Source: Acidimicrobiia bacterium (GTDB lineage: Bacteria > Actinomycetota > Acidimicrobiia > Spongiisociales > JAHEDJ01). Taken from it: a DNA stretch of 7,428 nt. The translations under genes were made by a program, and so were the position numbers. The notes under the pieces are model-generated. The model searched no databases. It saw only the letters and a program-made list of their open reading frames with translations, and was not told the DNA's origin. Positions 1-6,183 of this stretch are shown here, piece by piece (position 1 is the stretch's first letter; every line of letters begins with the position of its first letter). Where the stretch lies: the NCBI GenBank assembly GCA_030598025.1, contig JAUVQS010000073.1, positions 1 through 7,428 on the forward strand, in the 5' to 3' direction.

Positions 1-110
1 GGAAGGAGACTGTGACCGCCTGCCAGAGGACGGGCGCCCTCCGAGCCGAGGAGACCAAACGCCTCTTCGAGCGTGGCCGCCCGCTGATAGTCGAATGGTG
101 CAGTCTGCAT
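1..110 (-). CDS. coxM: FAD-binding medium subunit (CoxM-like), N-terminus only
   Basis: Partial gene: the start is inside the window and the rest runs off the left edge, leaving 36 complete codons. The peptide begins MQTAPFDYQRAATLEEAF and continues to an AGGHSLLP motif at residues 30-37 (the final P codon is incomplete). That layout, a short PFDY start followed by AGG-x-S-L-L-P, is the N-terminal FAD-binding signature of medium subunits of the molybdenum hydroxylase family, which pass electrons from the FeS subunit to an external acceptor. The ATG overlaps the coxL stop by one base (TGATG) and follows a strong GGAGGGAGG at 117-125 with a 6-nt spacer, so it is translationally coupled to coxL. 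Identification from 36 residues is firm because of the motif and the position; the FAD, C-terminal and any substrate-specific features cannot be seen. Confidence 0.9.
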   Translation of the reverse strand, partial: MQTAPFDYQRAATLEEAFGLLGSEGARPLAGGHSLL

Positions 111-2470
111 CAGTGACCTCCCTCCGCATCTCTTATCGCCCGCCAGACCCGCTCTGGAGTCATCGGCATGTCGACCTTCTTCACTCCCAGAGGCAGAAGC
201 GCGTCGATGACAGCGTTGTAGACGGTCGGGGTTGAGCCGATGGTTCCCGTCTCTCCGACTCCTTTGACCCCGAGGGGGTTGACCGGCGTCGGAGTCTCGG
301 TCTTGCCGAGTTCGAAGGGCGGGAAGAAATCGGCCTTGGGAATGGCGTAGTCCATCAGCGAACCGGTAACGAGATTGCCGTCCTCGTCGTATGCGGCTCC
401 CTCCCACAGGGCCTGCGCAACCCCCTGGACGATGCCTCCATGGATTTGTCCCTCGACGATCATCGGGTTGATGATCGGGCCGCAGTCATCCACCGCCGCA
501 TACCGCTGCAGTTCGATCTCCCCCGTTTCGGGATCGACCTCCACAACTGCGATGTGTGTCCCGAACGGATAGACAAAGTTCGACGGGTTGAAGAACGCCG
601 AGGCCTCGAGGCCCGGTTCTACTCCTTCCGGCATGTCCCACGCCGTGTTGGCAGCCAGCGCGATGTCCTGAATGGTCATCGACTGATCTCTCGAACCCTT
701 CACCGAGAACTTGCCGTCGGCGAACTCAATATCTTCCGTGGATGCTTCGAGGAGATGGGCGGCGATCTTCACACCCTTGTCTTTGATCTTGGTGATCGCA
801 CCCATGATCGCTCCGCTGGCCACCGGCGTAGTCCGGCTGCCGTATGTTCCCCAACCCATCGGGGTCCGGTCGGTGTCTCCGTACACGATCACGACGTCAC
901 CGACGGGCAAGCCGAGTTGATCGGCCACAATCTGGGCGAAGGTGGTCTCCTCCCCCTGACCGTGCGGGTTGACACCGACCATCACGTTGACTTTGCCCGA
1001 CGGGTGGAAGCGGACGATGGCGCTTTCCCACAATCCACCGCCGAAGCCGACGGCGCCGGCTACCTCCGATGGGCCGAGCCCACAGATCTCGGTGTAGGTG
1101 ACGACCCCGATCCCGATGTATCTGCCCTGCTCACGGAGTTGGGCTTGCTGCTGCTTTCGCAGCGCCGGGTAGTCGATCATCTCCAGCGCCTGGTCGAGCG
1201 CCGGTTCGTAGTTGCCACTGTCGTACACCAGTCCGGTGATCACCTCGTGCCCCTCCGTGAATGGCGGAATGAGGTTCTTGCGGCGTATCTCGGCCGGATC
1301 CATCCCGATCTCGTGAGCAACCAGATCCATCATCCGCTCGACCATCAGCGTGGCCTCGGGACGTCCGGCACCGCGGTAGGCATCGACGGGGGTCGTATTG
1401 GTGAACACCCCGTAGACGTCCTCATGGACGGCCGGGAGCGTGTAGGCGCCGGACAACATGAGCCCGTGCAGAATGGTGGGCACACCGGTCGACGCCGTCG
1501 ACAGGTAGGCGCCCAGGTTCGCCCACACTTTGGCTCTGAGGCCCAGGATCTTCCCTTCGGAGGTGGCTGCCATTTCCACCTCCTGGCGGTGATCCCGTCC
1601 ATGGCTCGTCGCCTGGAAGTTCTCGGTGCGACTCTCGTTCCACTTGACCGGCAAGCCGGTCTGCTGGGAGGCGAAGATCACCATCGAATCTTCCGGATAG
1701 TGCGGGAGCTTGGAACCGAATCCACCCCCGACGTCGGGAGCAATCACCCGAATCTTGTGTTCAGGAATGCCGGTGTCGAGCGACAGCAGGAAGCGGACGA
1801 TGTGCGGGTTCTGACTGGTGACCCACAGGGTCAACTCCTCCATCGCCACGTCCCAGCGGGCCAGGGCAGCCCGGGTTTCCATCGCCGTGGGGATCAGACG
1901 CTGGTTGATGATCGTGTCGGTGACCACCACGTCCGCTGCGGCGAATGCGGCATCGATATCGCCTCCGGCGACGATCCAGTGGAAGCACACGTTGTTCTCA
2001 ACGTCGTCGTGTAGTTGTGGTTCTCCATCCATGGTGGCGGCATGCCCGTCGATGACGGCGTCGAGCACGTCGTAGTCGACGTCTACTGCATAGGCAGCGT
2101 CCCGGGCTTGCGTTTCTGTCTTAGCCACAACCATTGCCACTGCATCGCCGACATAGCGGACCGTGTCGACGGCTATCGGTGGGTGATCGGGTGTCTTGGT
2201 GTCCGAGTCGGGCACGACCCACGCACACGGGATCCCTCCGAAGCCGGCGTCTCGCATCTGTTGACCCGTGTACACGCCGATCACGCCGGGCATTCCCGCC
2301 GCTTCAGTACTGTCGATGGACGTGATACGGGCATGGGCGAACGGTGATCTGACGACCGCCATGTGCACCATGCCTGGTTGAGTCAGATTGTTGGTCTAGC
2401 GGCCCTTGCCGGTGATGAGACGGGCATCCTCGACTCGCTTCAGTGAGGCGCCGAATGGTCGGTCCGTCAT
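110..2470 (-). pseudogene. coxL: Form II CoxL-like molybdenum hydroxylase large subunit, interrupted by an in-frame TAG at codon 25
   Basis: Large, Mo-cofactor-binding subunit of a xanthine dehydrogenase / CO dehydrogenase-type enzyme, 786 codons plus TGA, a normal family length. Numbering from the ATG at 2470, I see the N-terminal MTDRPFGASLKRVEDARLIT and GKGR at 21-24, then TAG as codon 25 (2396-2398), then TNNLTQPG and an uninterrupted remainder starting MVHMAVVRSPFAHARI at codon 34. Further along are the cofactor loop GGGFGSK (248-254), the active-site loop AYRGAGR (364-370) and GVGETGT with the expected catalytic Glu at 740. AYRGAGR is the form II signature; form I CO dehydrogenases have AYxCSFR with the Cu-binding Cys. 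The 2470 start is chosen because it overlaps the coxS stop (ATGA), has GAGGAGG 5 nt upstream at 2476-2482, and supplies the conserved N-terminus. The ATG at 2371 gives a 753-residue open frame but has no good Shine-Dalgarno. The gene may be inactive, rescued by restart or read-through, or misread; everything except the TAG looks functional. The substrate is unknown. Confidence 0.85.
2396..2398 (-). other. In-frame amber codon inside coxL
   Basis: Reading coxL from 2470, codons 21-24 are GGC AAG GGC CGC and codon 25 is TAG. The next codons, ACC AAC AAT CTG ACT CAA CCA GGC, lead in the same frame to ATG GTG CAC ATG. The family consensus here is roughly G-x-G-R-Y-x-D-D/N-x-x-x-P-G-M, so TAG stands where Tyr is expected and is one base from TAC or TAT. 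No frameshift is needed. TAG also terminates coxG (4945-4947) and the membrane protein gene (5735-5737), so it is an ordinary stop codon in this genome. Confidence 0.95.
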
Positions 2471-3015
2471 GACTGCCTCCTCGCCGCCAGTTCCTCGGCT
2501 TCTTGCAGCGTCCGGTGGTGCGCCATTGCCTCGTCCCCTTCGAGTGGGGCGTGGGATTCCACCTCGCCGGCGTAGTGTCGGATTGAGCGAACGATGTTCT
2601 CGTAGCCTGTGCAGCGGCACAGGTTGCCTTCGAGTCGCTCGCGGATCCCACGATCGGACAGATCTCCGCCGTCCTCGACGAGCTTGACGGCTGCCATGAT
2701 CATGCCCGAGGTGCAGAACCCACACTGAAGGCCGTGCTTCTCGCGGAACGCCTCTTGCATCGGGTGGAGTTGGCCGTTGCCGGACAACCCTTCGATGGTG
2801 GTGACGGTCGAGTCATCGGCCTGCACGGCCAGGATGGTGCACGATTTGACGGGTCGGCCGTCGAGGTGAACCGTACACGCCCCGCACTGGCTGGTATCAC
2901 AGCCGATGTTGGTGCCGGTCAGTTCCAGATTGTCGCGGAGATAATCGACGAGCAGTGTGCGCGGCTCGACATCGGCTTGGCTGGTTGTTCCGTTGACGGT
3001 GATTGTGACTCTCAA
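2467..3015 (-). CDS. coxS: Molybdenum hydroxylase small subunit with two [2Fe-2S] clusters (CoxS-like)
   Basis: A 182-residue iron-sulfur subunit that relays electrons from the Mo site in CoxL to FAD in CoxM. The plant-ferredoxin-like N-terminal domain carries Cys39, Cys44, Cys47 and Cys59 (GCDTSQCGAC followed by a single Cys). The C-terminal four-helix domain carries Cys98, Cys101, Cys133 and Cys135 (CGFC and LCRC), so both clusters are complete. The chosen start is a TTG at 3013-3015, giving the typical MRVTITVNG beginning; GGAGGG at 3023-3028 lies 7 nt upstream. The end overlaps the coxL ATG by 4 nt. After the usual LCRCTGY region the protein continues for some 44 residues with a charged, Ala/Glu-rich tail, slightly longer than is common in the family; this tail also carries the coxL ribosome-binding site. 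It is the first gene of the visible minus-strand operon. Confidence 0.95.
   Translation of the reverse strand: MRVTITVNGTTSQADVEPRTLLVDYLRDNLELTGTNIGCDTSQCGACTVHLDGRPVKSCTILAVQADDSTVTTIEGLSGNGQLHPMQEAFREKHGLQCGFCTSGMIMAAVKLVEDGGDLSDRGIRERLEGNLCRCTGYENIVRSIRHYAGEVESHAPLEGDEAMAHHRTLQEAEELAARRQS
2476..2482 (-). promoter_or_regulatory. Ribosome-binding site fixing the coxL start at 2470
   Basis: GAGGAGG on the minus strand, 5 nt before the ATG at 2468-2470 and inside the end of coxS. It matters because it places the real coxL start upstream of the TAG at codon 25. The in-frame ATG at 2369-2371 downstream of the TAG has only a weak CAGG nearby. Confidence 0.85.
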
Positions 3016-3280
3016 AACGGGTCCCTCCTGGTGTCGAACGATGAATCCGGGGCAGGGTCACGGAGGGGCGCGAGTCGAACCGCCGATGGTCCCCGATCGA
3101 AGCGACGAGCCACCGAAGAGGCGGTTGCGAGTACAGGACGCACCTGAATGCGGTTCCACGCGACACCTTGACAGGTTGACTGACTTTGACCTTACACAGG
3201 CACCCGGCCCAATTGACCTGTAGATTGCGATCAATGTTGAGACCGACGGGAAGATCGAATTCCCGCGGAGGGATTCGCCT
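3016..3280. promoter_or_regulatory. Divergent intergenic region between coxS and xdhC
   Basis: No credible gene is seen in this stretch. It must contain the start signals for the minus-strand coxSLM operon and the plus-strand xdhC-coxG pair. Four TTGAC elements occur on the plus strand at 3168, 3176, 3186 and 3213. The first extends to a perfect -35 hexamer, TTGACA (3168-3173), but 17 nt further on there is only a poor -10 (CTTACA, 3191-3196). ACAGGT (3171-3176) and ACCTGT (3216-3221) form widely spaced inverted arms. I could not assign a convincing promoter to either direction. About 150 nt between this cluster and coxS would be untranslated leader if the coxS promoter lies there. Confidence 0.5.
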
Positions 3281-4387
3281 GTGAGCGAACTGTCGCAGAT
3301 TCTGTCGACGATCAGAGAGACCCCGGATGATTCCTGGGCCCTGGCGACGGTCGTCGGCGTCTCCGGTTCGACCTACCGCCTTCCCGGAGCAAAACAGCTC
3401 CTGCGCGCCGATGGAACGTCGGTCGGGACGGTCAGCGGTGGATGCCTGGACGCCGATCTGGTGCGGATCGTCGGCGAGGTGATCGAGTCGCAGAGCGCCC
3501 GCTTCGTTTCCTACGATCTCAGCGCCGACGATGATGATGTTTGGGGGTTCGGGCTGGGCTGCAACGGCGTGACCGAGGTACTGGTTGAACCGGCTGCGAC
3601 GGCGGCTCCCTTCATTATCGAACTAGCTGCCGCGGGCGATAAGGCCCGCGGGCTGGCTGCGGTCACCGTGGTCTCCGGCCCAACCATCGGCGCCCGTCTG
3701 CTTGTCCGTGAAGGCGGAGAGAACTCGGGCGGCCTGAGCGCGGATCTCGAGGGAGCCGCGGTCGAGGCGGCGCTGGCTGCCTTGCACGTCGGTCGTCACG
3801 TCAATGTGGCGCTGACTGATGAAGTGCATGCATTCGTTGAAGTACAGGTGCCGGCCCCGGGATTACTGATCTGCGGGGCCGGTCACGACGCGATTCCGCT
3901 GGCCCGCTACGGTGCCGACCTGGGCTGGCGCGTCACCGTGCTCGATGATCGTCGCGCCTACCTCACTCACGACCGATTCCCGCAGGCGGCCGCGTTGCAG
4001 GTCGGCCGACCCGAGGATCTCCATGATCTCGTGACATTGGACGGGCGCAGCGACGCAGTCGTCATGACCCACAACTACCAGCGCGATGTCGAGTACCTGA
4101 GACGGCTGATCAACTCGCCGGCCCGCTACATCGGGATGCTTGGGCCCCGGGCGCGCACGGACCGGATCATCGAGGAACTCAAACGTGACGGGGTGCAGAT
4201 TCCGGCCAAGGCTCTGCGCAGGCTCTATGCCCCGGCCGGACTCGACCTCGGCGCGGAGGGCCCCGATCAGATTGCCTGGGCGATCGTGGCGGAGATCCAG
4301 GCAGTGACGCGCGGAAGGAGAGGCGGCCCGCTGCGCGATCGAAAGGGCGGAATCCATCAAGGTCTGGTCGAAGGGAGGAACGAATGA
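3281..4387 (+). CDS. xdhC: XdhC/CoxI-family molybdenum cofactor maturation protein
   Basis: A 368-residue protein with the two-domain layout of the XdhC/CoxI family. Members bind molybdenum cofactor, and the best-studied ones help its sulfuration and insertion into xanthine dehydrogenase-type apoenzymes in the cytoplasm. The N-terminal domain has WALATVVGVSGSTYRLPGAK and the conserved SGGCLD (52-57, Cys55), then WGFGLGCNGVTEVLVEP. The C-terminal domain is a Rossmann fold opening with GAGHD (199-203), followed by VLDDRRAYL, VMTHNYQRDVEYL, YIGMLGPRARTDRI and a closing LYAPAGLDLGAEGPDQIAWAIVAEI. The start is GTG, supported by GGAGGGA at 3267-3273 with a 7-nt spacer. It is divergent from coxSLM, whose large subunit is the likely client, and overlaps the coxG-like gene by 4 nt (ATGA). 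The family call is firm; the symbol is by homology class, and coxI or coxF are used for the same family. Confidence 0.93.
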   Translation: MSELSQILSTIRETPDDSWALATVVGVSGSTYRLPGAKQLLRADGTSVGTVSGGCLDADLVRIVGEVIESQSARFVSYDLSADDDDVWGFGLGCNGVTEVLVEPAATAAPFIIELAAAGDKARGLAAVTVVSGPTIGARLLVREGGENSGGLSADLEGAAVEAALAALHVGRHVNVALTDEVHAFVEVQVPAPGLLICGAGHDAIPLARYGADLGWRVTVLDDRRAYLTHDRFPQAAALQVGRPEDLHDLVTLDGRSDAVVMTHNYQRDVEYLRRLINSPARYIGMLGPRARTDRIIEELKRDGVQIPAKALRRLYAPAGLDLGAEGPDQIAWAIVAEIQAVTRGRRGGPLRDRKGGIHQGLVEGRNE

Positions 4388-4947
4388 AGTTCGCTGAGGA
4401 GTTCGAGGTCGGCCGACCCGTCGAGGCCGTCTGGCGGTTGTTCGAGGATGTGCCTTCGGTTGCCCAATGCATGCCGGGAGCCGAGGTGACGGAAGACAAG
4501 GGTGGAGGGGTGTACGCGGGCCGGGTGGCGGTCAAACTGGGACCACTCAACCCGACGTTCGAAGGCGATGCTACCGCCGTCTACGACGCGGAGGCGCGGG
4601 GGATCCGGATAGACGGCTCCGGTGTTGATCGCCAGGGTGGCAGTCGCGGGCGGGTCAACGTGAGCGTCGAACTGCGAGACGCCGGGGACGCCACCGTCGT
4701 GGCGGTAGACGCCAACATCACGCTCTCCGGAGCGGCTGCGCGGTTCGGGCGGACCGGACTGATGGAGGAGATGGCGCACCGTCTGATCCGCGAGTTCGTG
4801 GGTTGTCTGGAGGCGAAGCTGGAGGCCACCACAGAGATTGAAGCCGCCGCGGTACAGGCTGAGGAACTCCGGGGGTTCTCCCTGCTCCTGGCGAGCGTCG
4901 GCAGTTGGTTTGCACGGTTGCTCCGTCGGATGTTCCGTCGGGGGTAG
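4384..4947 (+). CDS. coxG: CoxG-like SRPBCC protein with C-terminal membrane-binding tail
   Basis: A 187-residue protein of the CO dehydrogenase subunit G family. The START/SRPBCC fold occupies about residues 1-150, with the characteristic opening EEFEVGRPVEAVWRLFEDVPSV, the CMPGAEV motif, and YAGRVAVKLGPLNPTFEG. Next come a charged Glu/Ala linker and a tail of 25 residues (163-187, RGFSLLLASV to RMFRRG) that is hydrophobic and then strongly basic. In the Oligotropha (Afipia) system CoxG is known to recruit CO dehydrogenase to the cytoplasmic membrane; the tail here fits peripheral or single-pass anchoring, which is inference. The ATG overlaps the xdhC stop, with AGGGAGGA at 4372-4379 upstream, so the two genes are coupled. 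It ends with TAG. No obvious terminator hairpin follows before the next promoter at 4999. Confidence 0.92.
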   Translation: MKFAEEFEVGRPVEAVWRLFEDVPSVAQCMPGAEVTEDKGGGVYAGRVAVKLGPLNPTFEGDATAVYDAEARGIRIDGSGVDRQGGSRGRVNVSVELRDAGDATVVAVDANITLSGAAARFGRTGLMEEMAHRLIREFVGCLEAKLEATTEIEAAAVQAEELRGFSLLLASVGSWFARLLRRMFRRG

Positions 4948-4998
4948 ACCCTCTCGATCCTCAGGTTCGATCCGCCCAGCGAATCCCATGGAATCCTC

Positions 4999-5027
4999 TT
5001 GACAGATCCAGCATTCCGGCATATTGT
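4999..5027 (+). promoter_or_regulatory. Sigma70-type promoter for the membrane protein / regulator pair
   Basis: A perfect -35 hexamer TTGACA at 4999-5004, a 17-nt spacer, and a -10 hexamer TATTGT at 5022-5027 that matches TATAAT at four of six positions. This is the best promoter in the window. It lies about 50 nt before the ATG at 5078 and ends any need for read-through from coxG. Confidence 0.7.
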
Positions 5028-5041
5028 CTGCAGTACAGACA
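5025..5041. promoter_or_regulatory. Palindromic operator candidate overlapping the -10
   Basis: TGTCTG (5025-5030), a 5-nt spacer CAGTA, then CAGACA (5036-5041): perfect 6-bp inverted arms spanning 17 bp, a size that suits a dimeric winged-helix regulator. It overlaps the last three bases of the -10 and the expected transcription start. A further GTCTGCA copy lies at 5043-5049, repeating 5026-5032. The likely binder is the regulator encoded at 5727-6059, by proximity only. Confidence 0.55.
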
Positions 5042-5077
5042 GGTCTGCATAACCGACATCCAGGAACGGAACAGCCG

Positions 5078-5737
5078 ATGACACTGATGAAGACCAGCAC
5101 GATGGAACAGAAGATGTGGTCGCGCGTCTTCGACGACGGCCTCTGGGACCTCTACCTGTGGGCCGTGTTTTTCAATGTCGCGATCTACATGCTGGGTGGT
5201 GAACTCGATTGGTCGGTGGCCCAGACGGTTATCCCATTCTTCGTGGTCCTGCTTGGTGCCCATCAACTGCTCATGGCCGCCAAACGTCGCATAACGGCGC
5301 CCCGGATCGGCTATTTCAAACCGCACAAGAAGCGAAGGACCGAGATCGGGGCTGTTGGGGCGATCTCGGTGGTGGTCAGCATCCTCATGCTCGCCACCAC
5401 GATCCTGGCGGTCACCGGGACATTCAGCGGCGACATCTCCCTCACCCTGGTGCTATTCGGAGTGCTCGCACTCAAGATGGTCGTTCTCTTCAGCCTCGCT
5501 GCCCACTTTCTCGGAGTTACCCGCTTCTATGTCTACGCGGCGTTGGGAGCAGCAGGAATGGTGGGAGGCGAAATCGCAGTTGCGACGGCCGACGTCGCAC
5601 GGGGATGGGATGTGATTGCCATGTTCGGTGCACCGGCGATTGTGATGCTCCCGACCGGACTCGTCCTGCTATCCCGATTCCTCAAGGCCTACCCGAAGGC
5701 CGAAGATGCCGGTCCGGAGACCGAAGATGCCGCGTAG
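5078..5737 (+). CDS. Six-helix integral membrane protein of unknown function
   Basis: A 219-residue membrane protein that I cannot assign to a named function. The soluble N-terminus leads into an FDDGLWDLYL motif (18-27). Predicted helices lie at roughly 22-40, 48-68, 90-113, 121-142, 150-171 and 178-200. A basic cytoplasmic loop between helices 2 and 3 contains PRIGYFKPHKKRR (75-87), and the acidic C-terminal tail ends AEDAGPETEDAA. I recall similar D-G-x-W-D and P-R-x-G-Y motifs in unnamed membrane proteins next to winged-helix regulators in other bacteria; this is memory, not a search. The start at 5078 is preferred because AGGAACGGA at 5062-5070 precedes it by 7 nt, whereas the longer frame from 5024 would begin inside the -10. 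Its end overlaps the regulator gene by 11 nt. There are no transporter or enzyme motifs. Confidence 0.85.
   Translation: MTLMKTSTMEQKMWSRVFDDGLWDLYLWAVFFNVAIYMLGGELDWSVAQTVIPFFVVLLGAHQLLMAAKRRITAPRIGYFKPHKKRRTEIGAVGAISVVVSILMLATTILAVTGTFSGDISLTLVLFGVLALKMVVLFSLAAHFLGVTRFYVYAALGAAGMVGGEIAVATADVARGWDVIAMFGAPAIVMLPTGLVLLSRFLKAYPKAEDAGPETEDAA
5700..5732 (+). repeat. 12-bp direct repeat duplicating a candidate start codon
   Basis: CCGAAGATGCCG occurs at 5700-5711 and again at 5721-5732, a 21-nt period equal to seven codons. It encodes part of the acidic tail of the membrane protein and, in the other frame, provides two ATG codons (5706 and 5727) for the downstream regulator. Confidence 0.85.
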
Positions 5738-6059
5738 GTCAACCGCGCCGGCCGCGCCCGACTCGTTCGAAGAGATCGATCGGGCGGTGCACGAACCGGC
5801 CAGAATCTGGCTAATGGCGAACCTGATGGTGCTCGACGAGGCGGATTTCACCTACCTGCAGAACGAGACCGGGATGACCAGGGGCAACCTCGGTAGCCAC
5901 ATGGCCAAACTCCAAACGGCCGGCTACGTGACCGTCGAGAAGACCTACCGCGAGCAAACGCCCCGAACCGTGTTTGCCCTCACAGACACCGGACGTTCGG
6001 CAGTCATCCGCTGGCGCGATCAGATGGCCGGGATCGTCGCCATGCTCTCCGGCAGCTGA
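5727..6059 (+). CDS. Winged-helix DNA-binding transcriptional regulator (HTH_34-like, MarR/ArsR fold)
   Basis: A 110-residue single-domain regulator. After a short basic Pro/Ala-rich leader it shows the winged-helix layout: helix 1 at about 14-36 (EEIDRAVHEPARIWLMANLM), ADFTYLQNETGMTRGNLGSHMAKLQTAGYV containing the helix-turn-helix (39-68), and a wing with VEKTYREQTPRTVFALTDTGR (70-90). This pattern matches the small family described as HTH_34 / winged helix DNA-binding domain, which usually binds as a dimer. The start at 5727 is chosen because GGAGA at 5716-5720 lies 6 nt upstream; the ATG at 5706 would add seven residues (MPVRRPK) with a weaker site. It overlaps the membrane protein gene and shares its promoter, so it probably represses its own operon through the palindrome at 5025-5041. 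There is no sign of a ligand or metal site. Confidence 0.88.
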   Translation: MPRRSTAPAAPDSFEEIDRAVHEPARIWLMANLMVLDEADFTYLQNETGMTRGNLGSHMAKLQTAGYVTVEKTYREQTPRTVFALTDTGRSAVIRWRDQMAGIVAMLSGS

Positions 6060-6170
6060 GGTCCTTCTAGCACTGAAACGCGCCGACGCAGTTCGGGGAA
6101 CGGACCTTCATATGGGGGAGATCCCCGATGTTTCCGCCGGCCACCATTCCGTATGCTGAGCAGGAAGCTT

Positions 6171-6178
6171 GAGGAAAG
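6171..6178 (+). promoter_or_regulatory. Ribosome-binding site for the zinc-ribbon membrane protein
   Basis: GAGGAAAG, 5 nt before the ATG at 6184. It supports this start, which places the CxxC zinc ribbon at the very N-terminus. The preceding 6060-6170 holds no gene and no convincing promoter or terminator. Confidence 0.7.
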
Positions 6179-6183
6179 CGGTA

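Noticed and set aside
440..2014. A 524-codon open frame on the plus strand opposite coxL
   Set aside because: It lies wholly antisense to a gene with clear family motifs, has no recognisable domain and is rich in Arg, His, Asp and Gly, as expected for the complement of high-GC coding sequence.
110..2371. Treating coxL as a normal 753-residue gene starting at the ATG at 2369-2371
   Set aside because: It lacks a good ribosome-binding site and drops the conserved N-terminus, which is present in the same frame upstream with a strong SD and an ATGA overlap with coxS. It remains possible only as a restart site.
2396..2398. Pyrrolysine or other programmed amber decoding in coxL
   Set aside because: No pyl genes, suppressor tRNA or recoding structure is visible here, CoxL is not a known pyrrolysine family, and TAG serves as a terminator in two neighbouring genes.
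5024..5077. Longer N-terminus for the six-helix membrane protein, starting at TTG 5024
   Set aside because: That codon lies inside the -10 hexamer and the added residues are encoded across the palindrome; the ATG at 5078 has a proper ribosome-binding site.
4357..5100. A 247-codon minus-strand open frame opposite coxG and the promoter
   Set aside because: It is antisense to a well-supported SRPBCC gene, crosses the strong promoter region, and shows no domain or ribosome-binding site.
6115..6126. GGGGA-GA-TCCCC inverted repeat as a terminator after the regulator
   Set aside because: The loop would be only 2 nt (4 nt if the terminal A-T pair opens), the stem is short and no T-run follows, so it is not a credible intrinsic terminator.
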